Source: Certhia americana (lineage: Eukaryota; Chordata; Aves; Passeriformes; Certhiidae). Taken from it: DNA of 64,000 bases. Positions 13,724 through 25,399 of this stretch are shown one piece after another (positions within the stretch are counted from its first letter, which is position 1; each line of letters begins with the position of its first letter). Position numbers and translations under genes: made by a program. The stretch spans positions 1-64,000 of the forward strand of contig JAGMWU010000080.1 in NCBI GenBank assembly GCA_018697195.1. Direction: 5' to 3'. Below the pieces are notes generated by a model, which was given only the letters and a program-made list of their open reading frames with translations, was not told the origin of the DNA and did not search any database.

Positions 13724-16700
13724 AAACCCCACCTGCTCTCAAAGACCCCGCACAAACACATTTTGTGGCAATATCAAAGGCCTTTGCCCATGGACCTCGG
13801 AAAGCACTGGGAATACAGGAAGGTCACAGCCCTGGCACAGCATGCCCAGGCTGCTGGCTCCAGAGCAGGCTGCTGGCTGTAACTCCATCCCAACTCGCCT
13901 TTGCCTGCCAGCAGCTTTAAAACAAGGCAGTGGAGGGTGACTTCTGTAATGCTCTGCAGTGACAAACAGCAGCAGGAGAGGCACTGGCAGAAGGTCACAT
14001 GTGTTTCCAGCTCCTTTTCCCATCTCTGCTCACTGATCCCAGCCAGAGGTGAGACACCCACCTGCTAACACACTGCTCAAGATGACTGATCCGAGTAGAA
14101 GTGACAGCTCTTGGCAACACATCACAAGCCTGAAAATTCAACCCAGGTCCTCCAAAATGTTCAGCTCATTGTTAGAAAGGTGAATTCTCGCTGCTGCCCC
14201 TCTCTACTCGTCCTCCTCCGCAGTGCAATGGTGGAGGAGGACAGACCACAACACCCTCTGAGTTTTCTTGCTCTAGCAGGGAATGTGGCCATGGCTGGGG
14301 GGGTGGGAAGAAGGTCTGTCTATCACAGCAGGCTCTGGAGGCAGCTTAAGGCTGTTCCTCTGAAAGAACCTTTGTCATAGCCTAGATTTGGTGCATAAAC
14401 CCATCCCTTCCTCCCCATCTCCAGAGCTATAAGAGACCCCCAGGTAACCACAGCCACTGGGTTCATACTGTTTTGCAGTGAGTGTGCCAGGAGGGACACA
14501 GGTCCATGTTAGGGTCGGGTGTATTTTTCTGTACATCCTCCCAGCCCAGTAGCATGAGCTCTGAGCAAGGTTGTGGGGATGTGGAGAAGAATGGGATGTG
14601 CCAGTGAGGGTGGAAGCATGTCCCTGACCATGCCTGAGGAACCAGAACACGTGTGGGAGGTGAGATGTGGAGAGGAAGCAGGTGAGTGGAGGGCCAGGTG
14701 ACAGTGGGAGTGTTGTGTCTTCCAATGACCCCATTAAAAAGAACACAGAGCACTGGAACCCCAGTTGCTTTTTTCCTCTCAGCCATCATTTAAATGCCAA
14801 CACACTAACAAACACGATGCATTATTTAAAAGCCACTGTGCTTGACCCTACAAGGAGCTTTTCAACTGCCTGAATGTCAAGGAGAAAGAAGTTGCTGTTT
14901 CACCGATGACTGGTACATCAACTTCCTTCTCATTTACAATGTGACCAAGGTGAGAGGCACAGAGCTGCTGAGTGTGGGTGTGGGTACACGAGGGGGCAGG
15001 TAGGAAACCATCATAGTCACCCTCGTGGAGCTGATGCTCAGGATTGGGAAAGGTACGTGAGAGGAAGATCAGTCCTCAGGGAAGGAATACAAGTTTAGGA
15101 GCAGTAGCTCTTAGAAGAAGATGTTCAGAGCTGTCAAGGTGAATCTGTTGTCTGGGTTTGGTGATCCTTAGTGCTGGCACTGACTCACCAGATGTGTCTG
15201 CCCATCCCTCAGAGCCACAATCTGTGGCTGCAGTGCCCAGTGGGGCTGGGGTGGTAAAAGGAGTTGTGTCATTTGATCCTCACTGTCTGGGGCTGCTCCT
15301 CAGCAATATTTCACCTGCTGCCCTTCTCTCTTTTCTTGGGGTAAAGCAGGTTTGGCTGTGGGTTTCATACTGCTTCTTTACCAGCCTGCAAACCCTTCTT
15401 TATTTCACTCACTCAGCTCTTACCAGGCAGCATATTCTTCTTCCCTGGGTATTGGGAAAGGAGCTGGTAGGAGAAAAGTGCAGAATTTACTGGGTGATGG
15501 CTCACATTACCAAGGCAAATGTGTGCTGCGGGGCAGCAGCATGAACAGCCATGGCAGATCCTCACTGCAAATGTTACAGGGATTTCCAGATGAGAATTAA
15601 TGGACTTTCCTTGGCTAGCGTAGGAGAAAATGTTCTACGTGTGGTTGTTTATTATTTCTGTTACAGTCCCTGTTCTTGCTTATTGCTTCCATCTGTTGGC
15701 ATCAAGCTATTGGCTCTTGTCTTATCACTGGGATGTAAACCCTTCACGGGCAGGAAGCAGGGTTTGGTGAGAGCAGAACAAAGGCACTGGAGAAATTTAG
15801 GTGTTTAAAGACTGGGGTGCCTTAGAATCAGTTCCAGAGAAGAACTCAGGTACTTAATACCCAGAGGTTTCTTTTGGGAGGAAATATGTTTGATGGACTG
15901 AATTATTAAATGCATAAATTGTTACCCTTTAAATCTTGTAAAGCCTTTTGCTCCAGCCCATCATTTCTTTGGTTGGTGCCTTGGGGCATCATTTCCTTTG
16001 CTGCTCAGGGTTCTCAGGAACCAATTGACCCAGACCAACTCCTGCTTAAAGACCACTTGAATTCCTACTTGGGTATAAGTTGTTCTTCTAATTCTTCCTT
16101 GCTGTCCTTAATGCTGCCAGATTAGACAGGGCAGGATCAAGCAGGTCAACTGGGAGATCCAGAATCATTGTGAAAAATAAAGCCACTCTCCATGCCCTGT
16201 CTGCATCCAGTCAAAGAAATGAAGACTGATTTTTAGGGAGCCGTGGGATCCACTGGTGGCTGTAAGATTCCACAAACAAAATTCTCTGTCCATACAGGTG
16301 AGCACTGTCCCTCCACTACCACAAGGGATCCTCTGGATAATCCCATGTGAGTGGCACAAGCACTGCCATTTATCCACAGTGGCTTGGGCAACTTGGCAGG
16401 AATGGGAGATGCTGCACTAGGTTGTGTAGTGTTTTACAAATTTTAATCCTCGCTTAGAATTTTCCAGCAGAATGGGTTTGTTCTGCCTCTGGGCTGGAGG
16501 GAAACTTCTTTTCGTTACCCTGGAAACATGAAGACGACAGATCCATCGTTCATTGGCAAGAGGGAGAGGATGAGAAGGAAGTACATGACAAAAAAGTATG
16601 AGGGGGGAAGACCAAGGGAGTAAAAACACCTTTCAGAGGTGCAATCTTGACCTGCTGCTTCAAGGCTGGGAGCAGGGGGAGTGCTGAAGCTACCACCAGT

Positions 16701-18092
16701 GCTCAGGATTCCCCAAGCACTTGCTTAACTCTCCTGTAGCAGCTGACTCACTGGAGTAATTTTGCTCAACTTTGACAACAAAGCAACGGGTGATGGATTA
16801 ATGTTAATATCTGCTTGCTCCCTTCCCAGCTCGGGCAGCCTGGAATCAGCTCACACTTTATATCCTCAGTCTTTTACCTCATTTAAACCTGGGGTGTTGT
16901 GTATGCAGAGCACACCCAAAGGTCAGAGAGCTGCTCTGGGAGGAAATGGTTGAGCTGCTGGACAACAGCTCGTGTCCTGTAGATGGGAACAGGAGGAAAT
17001 GCCCCCTTGGAACCACTTTCCCTCCACAAGGAGGACATCGAGGCAATCCACCTGATTTAAGTCAGGCAGGGGTTTACACCTCCCGGCAAACTGGCTTTGT
17101 GAGGAAGGCAGTGGGTTATTCTTGTCCAAACAGCCACAGGAGAAAACAAAACACCCAGTGTGAGAAAACTGACCATGGACAGAAGACACAGAAGGTCAGG
17201 GAAGGGATTAGGCTCTGTGCTGCTCTTGCAGACAGCCAGCAGTGGAATGTGCCCTTGGCTCCAGGTGAAATTGGAGCATTTCTGGGTGTTGTGTCCTTGG
17301 TGGCAGCTTCAGAACAAACTGGAGAAGTTTTCTATTCTGGATTCTGGAGTCTGGCACAAGCAGCTGGAGGAGACCTGCAGCTCGCCATGAGCTATATCCC
17401 TGGGTATAAACATCCAAACACATCCACACTGCAAAGTTTGAACTTAGAGCAGAGCTCTGCAATCAGATCTTGAGTTACTTGTTGTCATCACCTGTCCTGG
17501 AGGGTACAGGGCAAGGAAATCCACAGTGCCACAGCATCCCTATTCTTTTGCTGTGAACTGAGAGCTCTGGAGAAGGTAAACCACTCTTTAGTGTCTTAGT
17601 GAGCTTATAATTAAATTATTCAAATAAAAGAATGTAGATTTCTGCCCCTCCCACTGAACTTCCAGGAGTTAAACTCAAAAATATTCTATTTTCCTGATGG
17701 AAATTTGAATGAAGAGCAGGTGGAAAGGATACTGCAGTGCAACATCCAGCTGCTTAACACCAGGATATGTAGTTCCTGCCCCTCTAAGTTCCCTGTGCTC
17801 ACCTCCTGGTTCCATGCCTTGATGATAGAAGTCCCCTTCCTGCACTTTGTCTCCCTTCTGCCCTTCAAAGCACCAGCTCATATTAATCTTCTCTCTCCTT
17901 GCTGAGTTGCAAACTGTTTAAAGGGAAGGACTCCATTTTCTTGCTCTTATGAAGTCCCCTGTGCTTTCATGGCACCATGCAAATAAATAAATGCATGGTA
18001 ATGAGCAGGTGCCTCTCATCCACACCACTCCTAGGGACAGGGAATCTGGGGTTCACCCCAGAGCTTGCAGGACTGCCATGGAAAAGGTGGAA
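13724..18092. other. No gene seen; intergenic
   Basis: Mixed sequence without recognisable exons or strong repeats. The 175-codon plus-strand frame at 16946-17473 is unrecognised, with no clear domain or flanking splice pattern. Confidence 0.55.
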
Positions 18093-18290
18093 AATCACAG
18101 AATAGTTTGGTTTGGTGGGATCTTAAAGCAGTCCATGGGCAGGGACACCTTCCACTAAACCAGGGTGCTCCAAGCCTTGTCCAACCCAGCCTTGGACACT
18201 CCCAGGGATGGAGCAGCCACAGTTTCTCTGTGCCAATATGTTCCACTTCCCCTGTTAGGCAGCTTTGTTCTCCATCTGCCCCACTCTCTA
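18093..18290 (-). mobile_element. CR1 3' fragment
   Basis: It starts with AATCACAGAATAGTTTGG, the complement of a CR1 3' end. CTTCCACTAAACCAGGGTGC and CTTGGACACTCCCAGGGATG follow, all standard CR1 3' blocks in reverse orientation. The right boundary is approximate. Confidence 0.85.
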
Positions 18291-18957
18291 CCTCACACTG
18301 CTCCTCCCTGCTCCTGCCTTCATAAAATTCTTCCAATTTTCCACAAAGTCCTGTGTCACTGTCTTCCAGCACCACCCTGCTTCTCCCAGCACTACTCTGA
18401 GAACGGCCTCAGCACCTCTACAGTCCAGGGAACAAGAGAAAACAGAAATAAAACCTTTCCCTTGACGAAGGATGATAAGCAGCGTGGGCCAGGTGGAAAT
18501 TGTTGGTTTTGGGGGTACGGGAGGAGCTGCCCGTGCTGGGATCTGCAGGCTGCAGCACAGCACAGCTCTGAGCTGGATTCTAACCTGCCACTGCCATCTG
18601 CGGGGCTGTCAGTGCCAGCAGCAGAGCCCGGCAGTCTCGGGAGGATACTGAGTTGTGTTATGGTTATTATCCTCTTCCTTAAGGAAGTTTACAGCCCCTT
18701 TTTCCCTCCCTTGTCCTGTTGCTGGAGCAGTGTTAGTGCAGCTGCCAGGCAGAGAAGCAGCAGCAAGAGACAAGTGCAGCAAATGCTGTTTGACAGTGTG
18801 GTTTGGATGCATTTCAGGTGAAAACACAAAAAACCCCCGAGCCTGTTTGATCCTGGATGTACCTGCCTTCCATATTCATGTTCGTGCTTCTCCATCTCAT
18901 TACAGGATTAAAGCATCATTAGCACACAACGAAAGCCTTTGATAATGCTCTGCCCTG

Positions 18958-19033
18958 TGCTCCTCCTTGTCTTTCCTTTTTACATTTCTCTTGCCCCATC
19001 CTCTTTCTCTTTTTTCCCCTTTTTCCTCTCTCA

Positions 19034-19066
<33 letters not shown>
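18958..19066 (+). repeat. Polypyrimidine tract ending in T30
   Basis: About 110 bases that are nearly all C/T, ending in 30 consecutive T (19037-19066). Such tracts can adopt triplex DNA and often vary in length. Confidence 0.9.
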
Positions 19067-19070
<4 letters not shown>

Positions 19071-19329
19071 AATCTAGTCTTTTTCTACCTTCCTTCATTT
19101 TTCTTCCCAGTCATTTAATGGATGATCTGGAGTAACACCTCACCAAGATACGATACAGGGGAAAGGACTGATTCTGACTGTCCTTACACCAGTGGGGATA
19201 CTGGTTTTAGTGTGACAACCTGGAAACAGCATCACCCATCACAAATCTGTGCAGCTGCATCCAAATCCTCTGCAGCTGAGTTGGTGCAAGGAAGGTGGGG
19301 GAACACAAGCAGGTTCCGGGCACAGGGTT

Positions 19330-19390
19330 CTGGTGTAAATCCTGGAATTATTCCAGTGACTTTGGGAAAGCTGCTTCAGATTTACACCAG
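19330..19390. repeat. Ancient palindromic (MITE-like) repeat
   Basis: Perfect 12-bp inverted arms CTGGTGTAAATC (19330-19341) and GATTTACACCAG (19379-19390) enclose 37 bp. That spacer holds a second small hairpin, CTGGAA/TTCCAG. Related TGTAAATC...GATTTACA pieces occur at 38034-38110 and about 45717-45750. The pattern resembles old hairpin repeats shared by birds, crocodiles and turtles (from memory, family name not certain). Confidence 0.6.
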
Positions 19391-19844
19391 GAAAGCAGTG
19401 ATCAGTACGTGGTGTTCAACGTCCACTTCCCAACTTGTTACTGAAAGCTGCAGCGTTTGGAGCAGCTGCTGTAGAATGCCAGTAGTATTTTTAATAAGGG
19501 TGCTGAGAGACCAATCTACTCCTGTATGGCAAACGTGACAGCAATTTAGATTGAAAGCCTCTGTTTTCCAGACAGACACTCAGCCAGTTAGTGCAAACAA
19601 AAAGGCACTTGTAACTCCAGTCCTTTAATCTTACTCCTTGCTTGGTGATAGATAAGGCGTCTTGACATCAAATTGCACTAATATGGTCCTCTGAAGATTA
19701 GCACTGTGGACAATGCTCCTCGTCTGGCTTTCCCTGATATGGTTTCTGAGTGTAGCAAGGTCTAGTGGTCAAAGCAGGGATGCTGGTATGGAAAATGGGC
19801 TGTTCTCACACTCCTCCTGCCTCTGACTTTCCAGTCTGCCAGTG

Positions 19845-19920
19845 GCTGACCTTGCTTCTTGGTTTTTGCAGTTGTAAAATGGGCATAAAGGGTACTAATT
19901 GCCAGGGTGGGGAACTCGTT
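19845..19920 (+). repeat. MIR-like SINE fragment
   Basis: The order GGCTGACCTTG, then CTTGG, then CAGTTGTAAAATGGGCATAA, then GGTACTAAT follows the MIR core and tail (GTGACCTTGGGCAAG ... CTGTAAAATGGGGATAA ... GTACCTA). Divergence is high, as expected for this old family. Confidence 0.55.
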
Positions 19921-20064
19921 AGGGGATGGCTAGTGATTATTGGCTTGAAAATTACAGAGAAGAGTGGAAAAGAAACAGAAGGAAGATTTTCCAATGAGTG
20001 TGGGATTCAGGAACTGCTTCTCTAGAGATCCCAGAGCTGTTTCCTGCTTATGGTCTCGTTCCTC

Positions 20065-20150
20065 TCATTTGAACTAAGGGGCAAAAATGTAAGGTCAAGC
20101 GATTTGCTGAAGGTCGTGTGAGAAATCTGGAATGAACCCAAGAGTTGCAG
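20065..20150 (-). repeat. MIR-like SINE fragment
   Basis: GGTCAAGCGATTTGCTGAAG, then GTCGTGTGAGAAATCTGGAA, then TGAACCCAAG resembles the reverse strand of MIR (AAGTGACTTGCCCAAGGTCA ... GATTCGAACCCAGG). Confidence 0.5.
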
Positions 20151-21420
20151 GTGCTGGCTGTTCACAGACAGGCTGTAAGGGCTGTCATCACACACAAACC
20201 CTGGGGTGCACTGGGCAGAGCTGGGACCAGGCAGCAGATCCAGAGCAGCACTGGAAGGGGAGAAACGACAGCACAGTTGGTCTCTTTCTGCACATCCCAT
20301 GCAAGCCCAAAGAATGTAGAGCCTGGGTTAAATTCTGCTCTCAGTTTTCTTCCATTTAAACCCAAAGCAGCCTCAGGAGATGGATTGCTGGAGTGGGTGT
20401 GGGGAAATGACAGGAGCTTGGAGCTGCTGTGTAACTTCTCAGGCTCAGCGGTGTGCTCCCCTCACCTTCTCAAAACACCCGGGTAAAAAAGCCAGCCTGA
20501 CACACCTGGACTTGCCATCACATCTGTCATGTGGCTGAGACACTGCCAAGCCCAAAGCCCTGAGCTTTGCTCTTGTTGGTCACTCAGACCACCAGAATGG
20601 GGCTGCCCAGGCCCCACTCAGGTGAGTCCTCCATCCCATGGCACACATCCAGCCTTTAGAGAAGTTTCACTGCTTCCATTACTGTGGGCCTTTTCCTAGC
20701 ACCTCACTGCTCATCTGTGTGCTTGGCTTTGGGTGGATTAAGCCCTGAAAATGAAGGGGACTCACCTGGACTGTCCCACAGCTCCCAGAACTCCCACGCT
20801 GTTCAAGATGTCCTGGAGTCTCCTTGGTGTTCAGTGCATCTCCTGTCCCTGCAGCTGGGCCAAAAGGCAGCATCAGTGCAGGGGAGGCACAAGCAGCTCT
20901 CTGACACCACACCGTGATTGTCCATGACTCCATCAGCACTGGAGGAGATGGGAGCTGTGGGAGCAATGTCAGCCCAGCAGGGAAATCACAGCAGCCACTC
21001 CGAGATCAAACTGCAGAAGACAGGGTAAAATGGACAGGGCAAGAGAAAAAAAAAGGAAAAAAAGACACCTCCAGTCAATTACACTGAGAAAACTCTGCAT
21101 GAGGTGAAGGAACTTCACACGGAGCCCCGGCAAAACAAGCAGCTGCAGTGGAGAAGCAGATGGGCAGCACAAAAGCATCACTCAGCAAGTGATGCTGAGG
21201 AGGGCAGTGGGTTAAACAGGCCTGGGAGAGGATGAGCTGTGGGATATTGGATCCTGTGTGTTCCCTGACAAGGCTCCCTTTGGAGAGGCCTTGCTCAGCA
21301 TGGGAACAGCCATGGATAGACACTGAGTGGGAGGACAGGTGGAAGAAAGAGTGTAAAATGAGTGAGTAAAACAGGTTGACCACCTGTCTTCCCAATACTA
21401 GGACTGGCAATGTTAGGGAA

Positions 21421-21678
21421 ATGTTAGGGAATGGCTGGAGCTGTGCCAGGGAGGTTTAGATTGAATACTGAGGAAAAGTTCTTCCCCCAGAGGGTGCTGG
21501 GCACTGCCCAGGCTCCCCAGGGAATGGTCCTGGCCCAGAGGTTGCCAGAGCTTTGGACAATGCTCCCAGGGATGCTCAGGGTGGGATTGTTGGGGTGTCT
21601 GTGCAGGGCAGGAGTTGGTCTGGATGATCCTTGTGGGTCCCTTCCAACTCAGAATATTAAATGATTCCATAATTCTAA
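21421..21678 (+). mobile_element. CR1 3' fragment
   Basis: CTGGAGCTGTGCCAGG, GGTGCTGGGCACTGCCCAGG, TGGGATTGTTGGGGTGTCTG and GTGGGTCCCTTCCAACTCAG, ending with ATGATTCCATAATTCT, follow the intact CR1 3' order. This makes it a useful reference for the interrupted copy at 535-1190. Confidence 0.9.
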
Positions 21679-24553
21679 GACTTATGGTCCTTCCCTTTGA
21701 AATACTTCCACGCCAATATAAACAGAGCTCTCCAGCTCTTGGTGCTGCTGGGTGACCCTCAGTGTGTCAGGCTGCAGAGCAGGACAGGCCAGTGACACAA
21801 AGCTGTCCCAAAAATAAAAGAAAGCTGGGTTTGCAGCACTTCCCCCTGGCTGTGCCAGAGCTCTGCCCCCACACCTGGACTGGCCACACCTGGACTGGCC
21901 ACACCTGACAGAGGAGGGGCTGTGAGGACAGGGATCAGGAGTGACTCAACATGTGAAGCCTGACATCTCTGTGTCAGCTCTGGCCACAGAGGGGAACGAG
22001 CCTCATCAAATTGAAACTGGGAAGATTTCCAAAACCTTGTCTTTATGAAGCGACAGCGTGCAGGTTTGCATAAATACCTCTAAAACTCATCAAACAGCTC
22101 AAATGAAATACACTAAGGAAGGAACCACTTCTGCATTTAAATCTGCACACAGTTGCTCCCCTGTCTTTGAAATCCAGCAATGCCCACCCCTCCATCAGCC
22201 CAGGAGCAAGGTATATTCCAGATGGTTCCCCCATCCTAAAAAACTGCACTGCACAGCCGATTAAATTCTGCTTGTTGTAATTAAGCCCGACACAATTAGC
22301 TGTCAAGCAGGGCACTCATCTGTTTTATGTTGCAATCTCTTCAACAGGCAAGGCTGCTAGACAAGATTGTCACTTTTCGAAAAGATTTTCATTAGTTACC
22401 CTGGGCTCTGTGTCAGACACTGAAATATAAAAATGTGTTCTGTAGCCAAGTCAGGGAAATTCTCATTTAATGTTCCACACAGTATTATGAAAGTAATGTA
22501 CTCTGAAAATGAATGCATTTTGGAACATTTTGGAAGAAATGCAATTTGTCTCCTAAGTAATAACTGCATGTTCATGAATTTACAGATTTTTTTCCAATAT
22601 GCCTTTCATACAGTTGGGAAGACTTTTTCTGACCTAAAATGAGAGGAAGAGAAACTGTTGATTTTAGTGTTAATCTCCTTCCCTCCCTCTCTCCCTCCCT
22701 CTTTCTTTCATTCCTTCTTTCTTTTCCATTACTTCTGTGCACTCTCAGTGTAAGGACCAGGCATTGTCTGATGGAAGTGGGAGCTTGGCATGGAAGAAAT
22801 ATGTAGCTCAGAAATGAAAAAAACCGAAATAATTGTGATTGATGGGGAACAAGGGAACTCAATCTTTCTATTTTTAATCTTTCTGCTTTTAAGAACAGAG
22901 AGCAAGAAATCCCCTGTTGCTCCTCACAGTCCCCCAACCAGGAGACACAATTACAGTTTTCCCAAGTTTGGTGGGATAGTGAATTTTCTCCATTGCTAAT
23001 GGCAGAGGGGGGGTCAAACACCCAGTCATGGATGCATCTCACCACCAAAATTCAGATTTGCAGTCAGAGAAAATAAGTATTCCGAGGTTGTGGAGTCTTC
23101 TCCTTTCCTTATAAACAGATGCTGGATTCTAGGACAAACTCTTCAGCTCTCTCCAGTCAGTGCACTGCCTCCCTCTGCTCCAGTTTGTGTGAAATTGTAC
23201 CTTCAATTCCAATGCTGAAGCTTCCATGACTGCATTCAGATCCAAAGGCCTAAAGTGGGTATCTTGCACAGGCAGGCTGACAAGAAGCAGAGCTGAACAG
23301 CCACTAAAGGAGTGGCTGAGCTTCCATCAGAAGAGAAATAGATGAGCCAGAGTTACTGGGTTCAATTGGACAGGAATTTGATAGAGGGGGAAAATGAAAA
23401 ACCAGATTAATGGCAGCAAGTTGGAAAAATAAGAAGAAAATGGATGGGGAATTACAGTGATAATTGAGACAGTAGTCATTAACTGGCGTGAGTGAGCTCA
23501 GCAAACTTCTGTATTTACTTTAATCGTTGCTGTATGATGTGGTCCAGAGCTGGGTGAGCAGCAGCTGAGGTGATGGTGTCACTGCATCCCTCCAAGGGTA
23601 GAAATTAATCTTCTCTGATCTGTGATTGCCCCACACTTGTGTACTCAGGGCTCTGTGTGCCCTTGAACAGGAACAAGCAGAATGGCATATTCTGCTGTCT
23701 CCATACGCCTGTACAAATTGGGGTTGTCAGTTTATATCTTGAGATGAAATACAGTTCTCAGGTCATAAGAAGTTATGTGCTGAAGTTTGAACCCTGCTGT
23801 GACAAGCATTACCCAGCTTTGTTTTCTGCCTGTTATTGGCCATTAACTCCCCAGGCAGACTCTCTGATTCAGAATTCAAGTGGCTTTAATCAGGCTGCAC
23901 TTACCCTCCTCGGGAAGGAATAAAGTTCATTCAAATTAACACCACTTTATCTCCAAATAGGAGCACCCCCACATAAAGTTCAGTGTGTGTTTTAAAGCCT
24001 TGTCTTTCATGGCACCTCTTTTCCTCACTGAATTTCCTTTACAGTGAGGATTTCCCTTGAAATAAAACCCTCAGATTTTCCCAGGAGCAGTTCTGGAAGT
24101 TGTTTCATTCCTGCCCTGGGTGCCTGCACAGGGCTGGAAGCTCAGAGCTGGAGTGGAGCCCAACCCATGAAGCAGAAGGAAGGGCAGGAAAAACTCCACA
24201 GGAACACGAGACAGAGCAAATAACAGCAGAGGGATGAGCAGGAAAACACTGTTAATTGAGCTGGAGAAGAAAATGGAGTGGTAAAAACAGGGCTTGCAGA
24301 TTTGAGTTTGGGAGGGCTGTGATGCTGCAGTACCATCAGGCAGGAGAGGAATTTTGCACTCCTGGCACACTTTCCCCTTGGAATCCTCTCTCCAGGGGCA
24401 GAGGGGCCGTGGGACAGCATCGACCAAAGCAGGGCTCTCTGCTGTGCCTGAGGTGCTGGCCAGAAGGATGGTCTGTCACCTCAGCTTTTGCATGTTTTCC
24501 TTCTAGCCTTCTGATATTTTTGAATTCCTGGAGTCACTTCCCACACACATCTC
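21679..24553. other. No gene seen; intergenic
   Basis: It contains a CT-rich tract at about 22675-22732 (CCCTCCCTCTCTCCC-type). There is no recognisable exon or RNA gene. Confidence 0.55.
21872..21912 (+). repeat. Short tandem repeat, about 17-bp unit
   Basis: Nearly three copies of CACACCTGGACTGGC lie in a row. E-box-type CACCTG occurs in each copy. Confidence 0.75.
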
Positions 24554-24842
24554 TGTAAACAACAATTGTTTACATTCTTTTCTAAAGGAACTGAAAATTG
24601 ATGGACCTTTGGACTGACCAGTGTGGTCTGAGAGGAAACCACCTGTTAAACCAATTAAGGGACAACCTTTTTAACCTATATAAATCAGAGTTTTATAATA
24701 AACTTCCTCTTTTCTTCTGCCCTTGCTCGAGGAAAGGTGTCTGTGTGTTTGTGGTTCATTTTGTGTTGTATTATGACAATGGTCCTGTGCAGGGGTGGGC
24801 ACAGCTCTGCAGAGTAACAGCCTGGTGACCACAGTGACACAA
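24554..24842 (+). mobile_element. Probable LTR (solo or partial)
   Basis: It begins TGTAAACAAC and can be read to GTGACACA, so TG...CA ends are possible. A TATA box (CCTATATAAATC, about 24676) is followed within about 25 bp by AATAAA (near 24699), a spacing typical of compact avian LTRs. A T/C- and TGTG-rich stretch follows. No target duplication is visible, and the right edge is uncertain. The purine-rich sequence that follows may be non-coding leader of the same element. Confidence 0.45.
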
Positions 24843-25140
24843 TTTAGGCGTTTGCCCGAGCAAACGGAGTAAACCTGAGGCACGAGTGTTGGGGCCCTGG
24901 CTGTTCTTCACAACCATGAAAAGATCCAGCCTTGGAAGAGAGGCCTGGGAAAAGGAACAGGATGATGGGGAGTATACGGGAACAAAACGAGAAGAAAATG
25001 GTAAGGAGTGCAAAAGAACAGAACAAAACAGGGTGAAAAGGAGTATAAGAAAAAGAACAGAGAAGTATCTGAAAGGAGAAATCAAGATTTAAAGAAGATA
25101 CGGATGAATGAAAAAATGGGGATGGGGTGCCCAGGCAGGA

Positions 25141-25399
25141 GGAGAGGATCTGAGAAGATCTGAGAGGATCTGTGAGGATCTGAGAGGATCTGAGAGGATT
25201 TCTGAATATCTGAGAGGATCTGAGAGGATCTGAGAGGATTTCTGAATATCTGAGAGGATCTGAGAGGATCTGAGAGGTTCTGTGAGGATCTCTGAGGATC
25301 TGAGAGGATCTGAGAGGATCTCTGAGGATCTCTGAGGATCTCTGAGGATCTGAGAGGATCTGAGAGGATCTCTGAGGAACTCTGAGGATCTGTGAGGAG
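25141..25399 (+). repeat. 10-bp-period minisatellite (GATCTGAGAG unit)
   Basis: About 25 copies of a GAGGATCTGA-type 10-mer lie in tandem, with variants GATCTCTGAG and GATCTGTGAG. A higher-order unit containing TTTCTGAATATCTGAGAG appears twice (about 25199-25216 and 25239-25256). Because 10 is not a multiple of 3, all three frames repeat. Two minus-strand frames stay open and give Ser/Ile/Leu/Asp/Pro-rich decapeptide repeats, which I regard as by-products. Confidence 0.95.

Larger units (their letters stand above)
18291..21420. other. No gene seen; ancient repeats
   Basis: Apart from the polypyrimidine tract, the hairpin repeat and the two MIR-like pieces, nothing coding is recognisable. Confidence 0.55.

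Noticed and set aside
18165..18821. 218-codon plus-strand frame
   Set aside because: It begins inside a reversed CR1 fragment and shows no recognisable domain.
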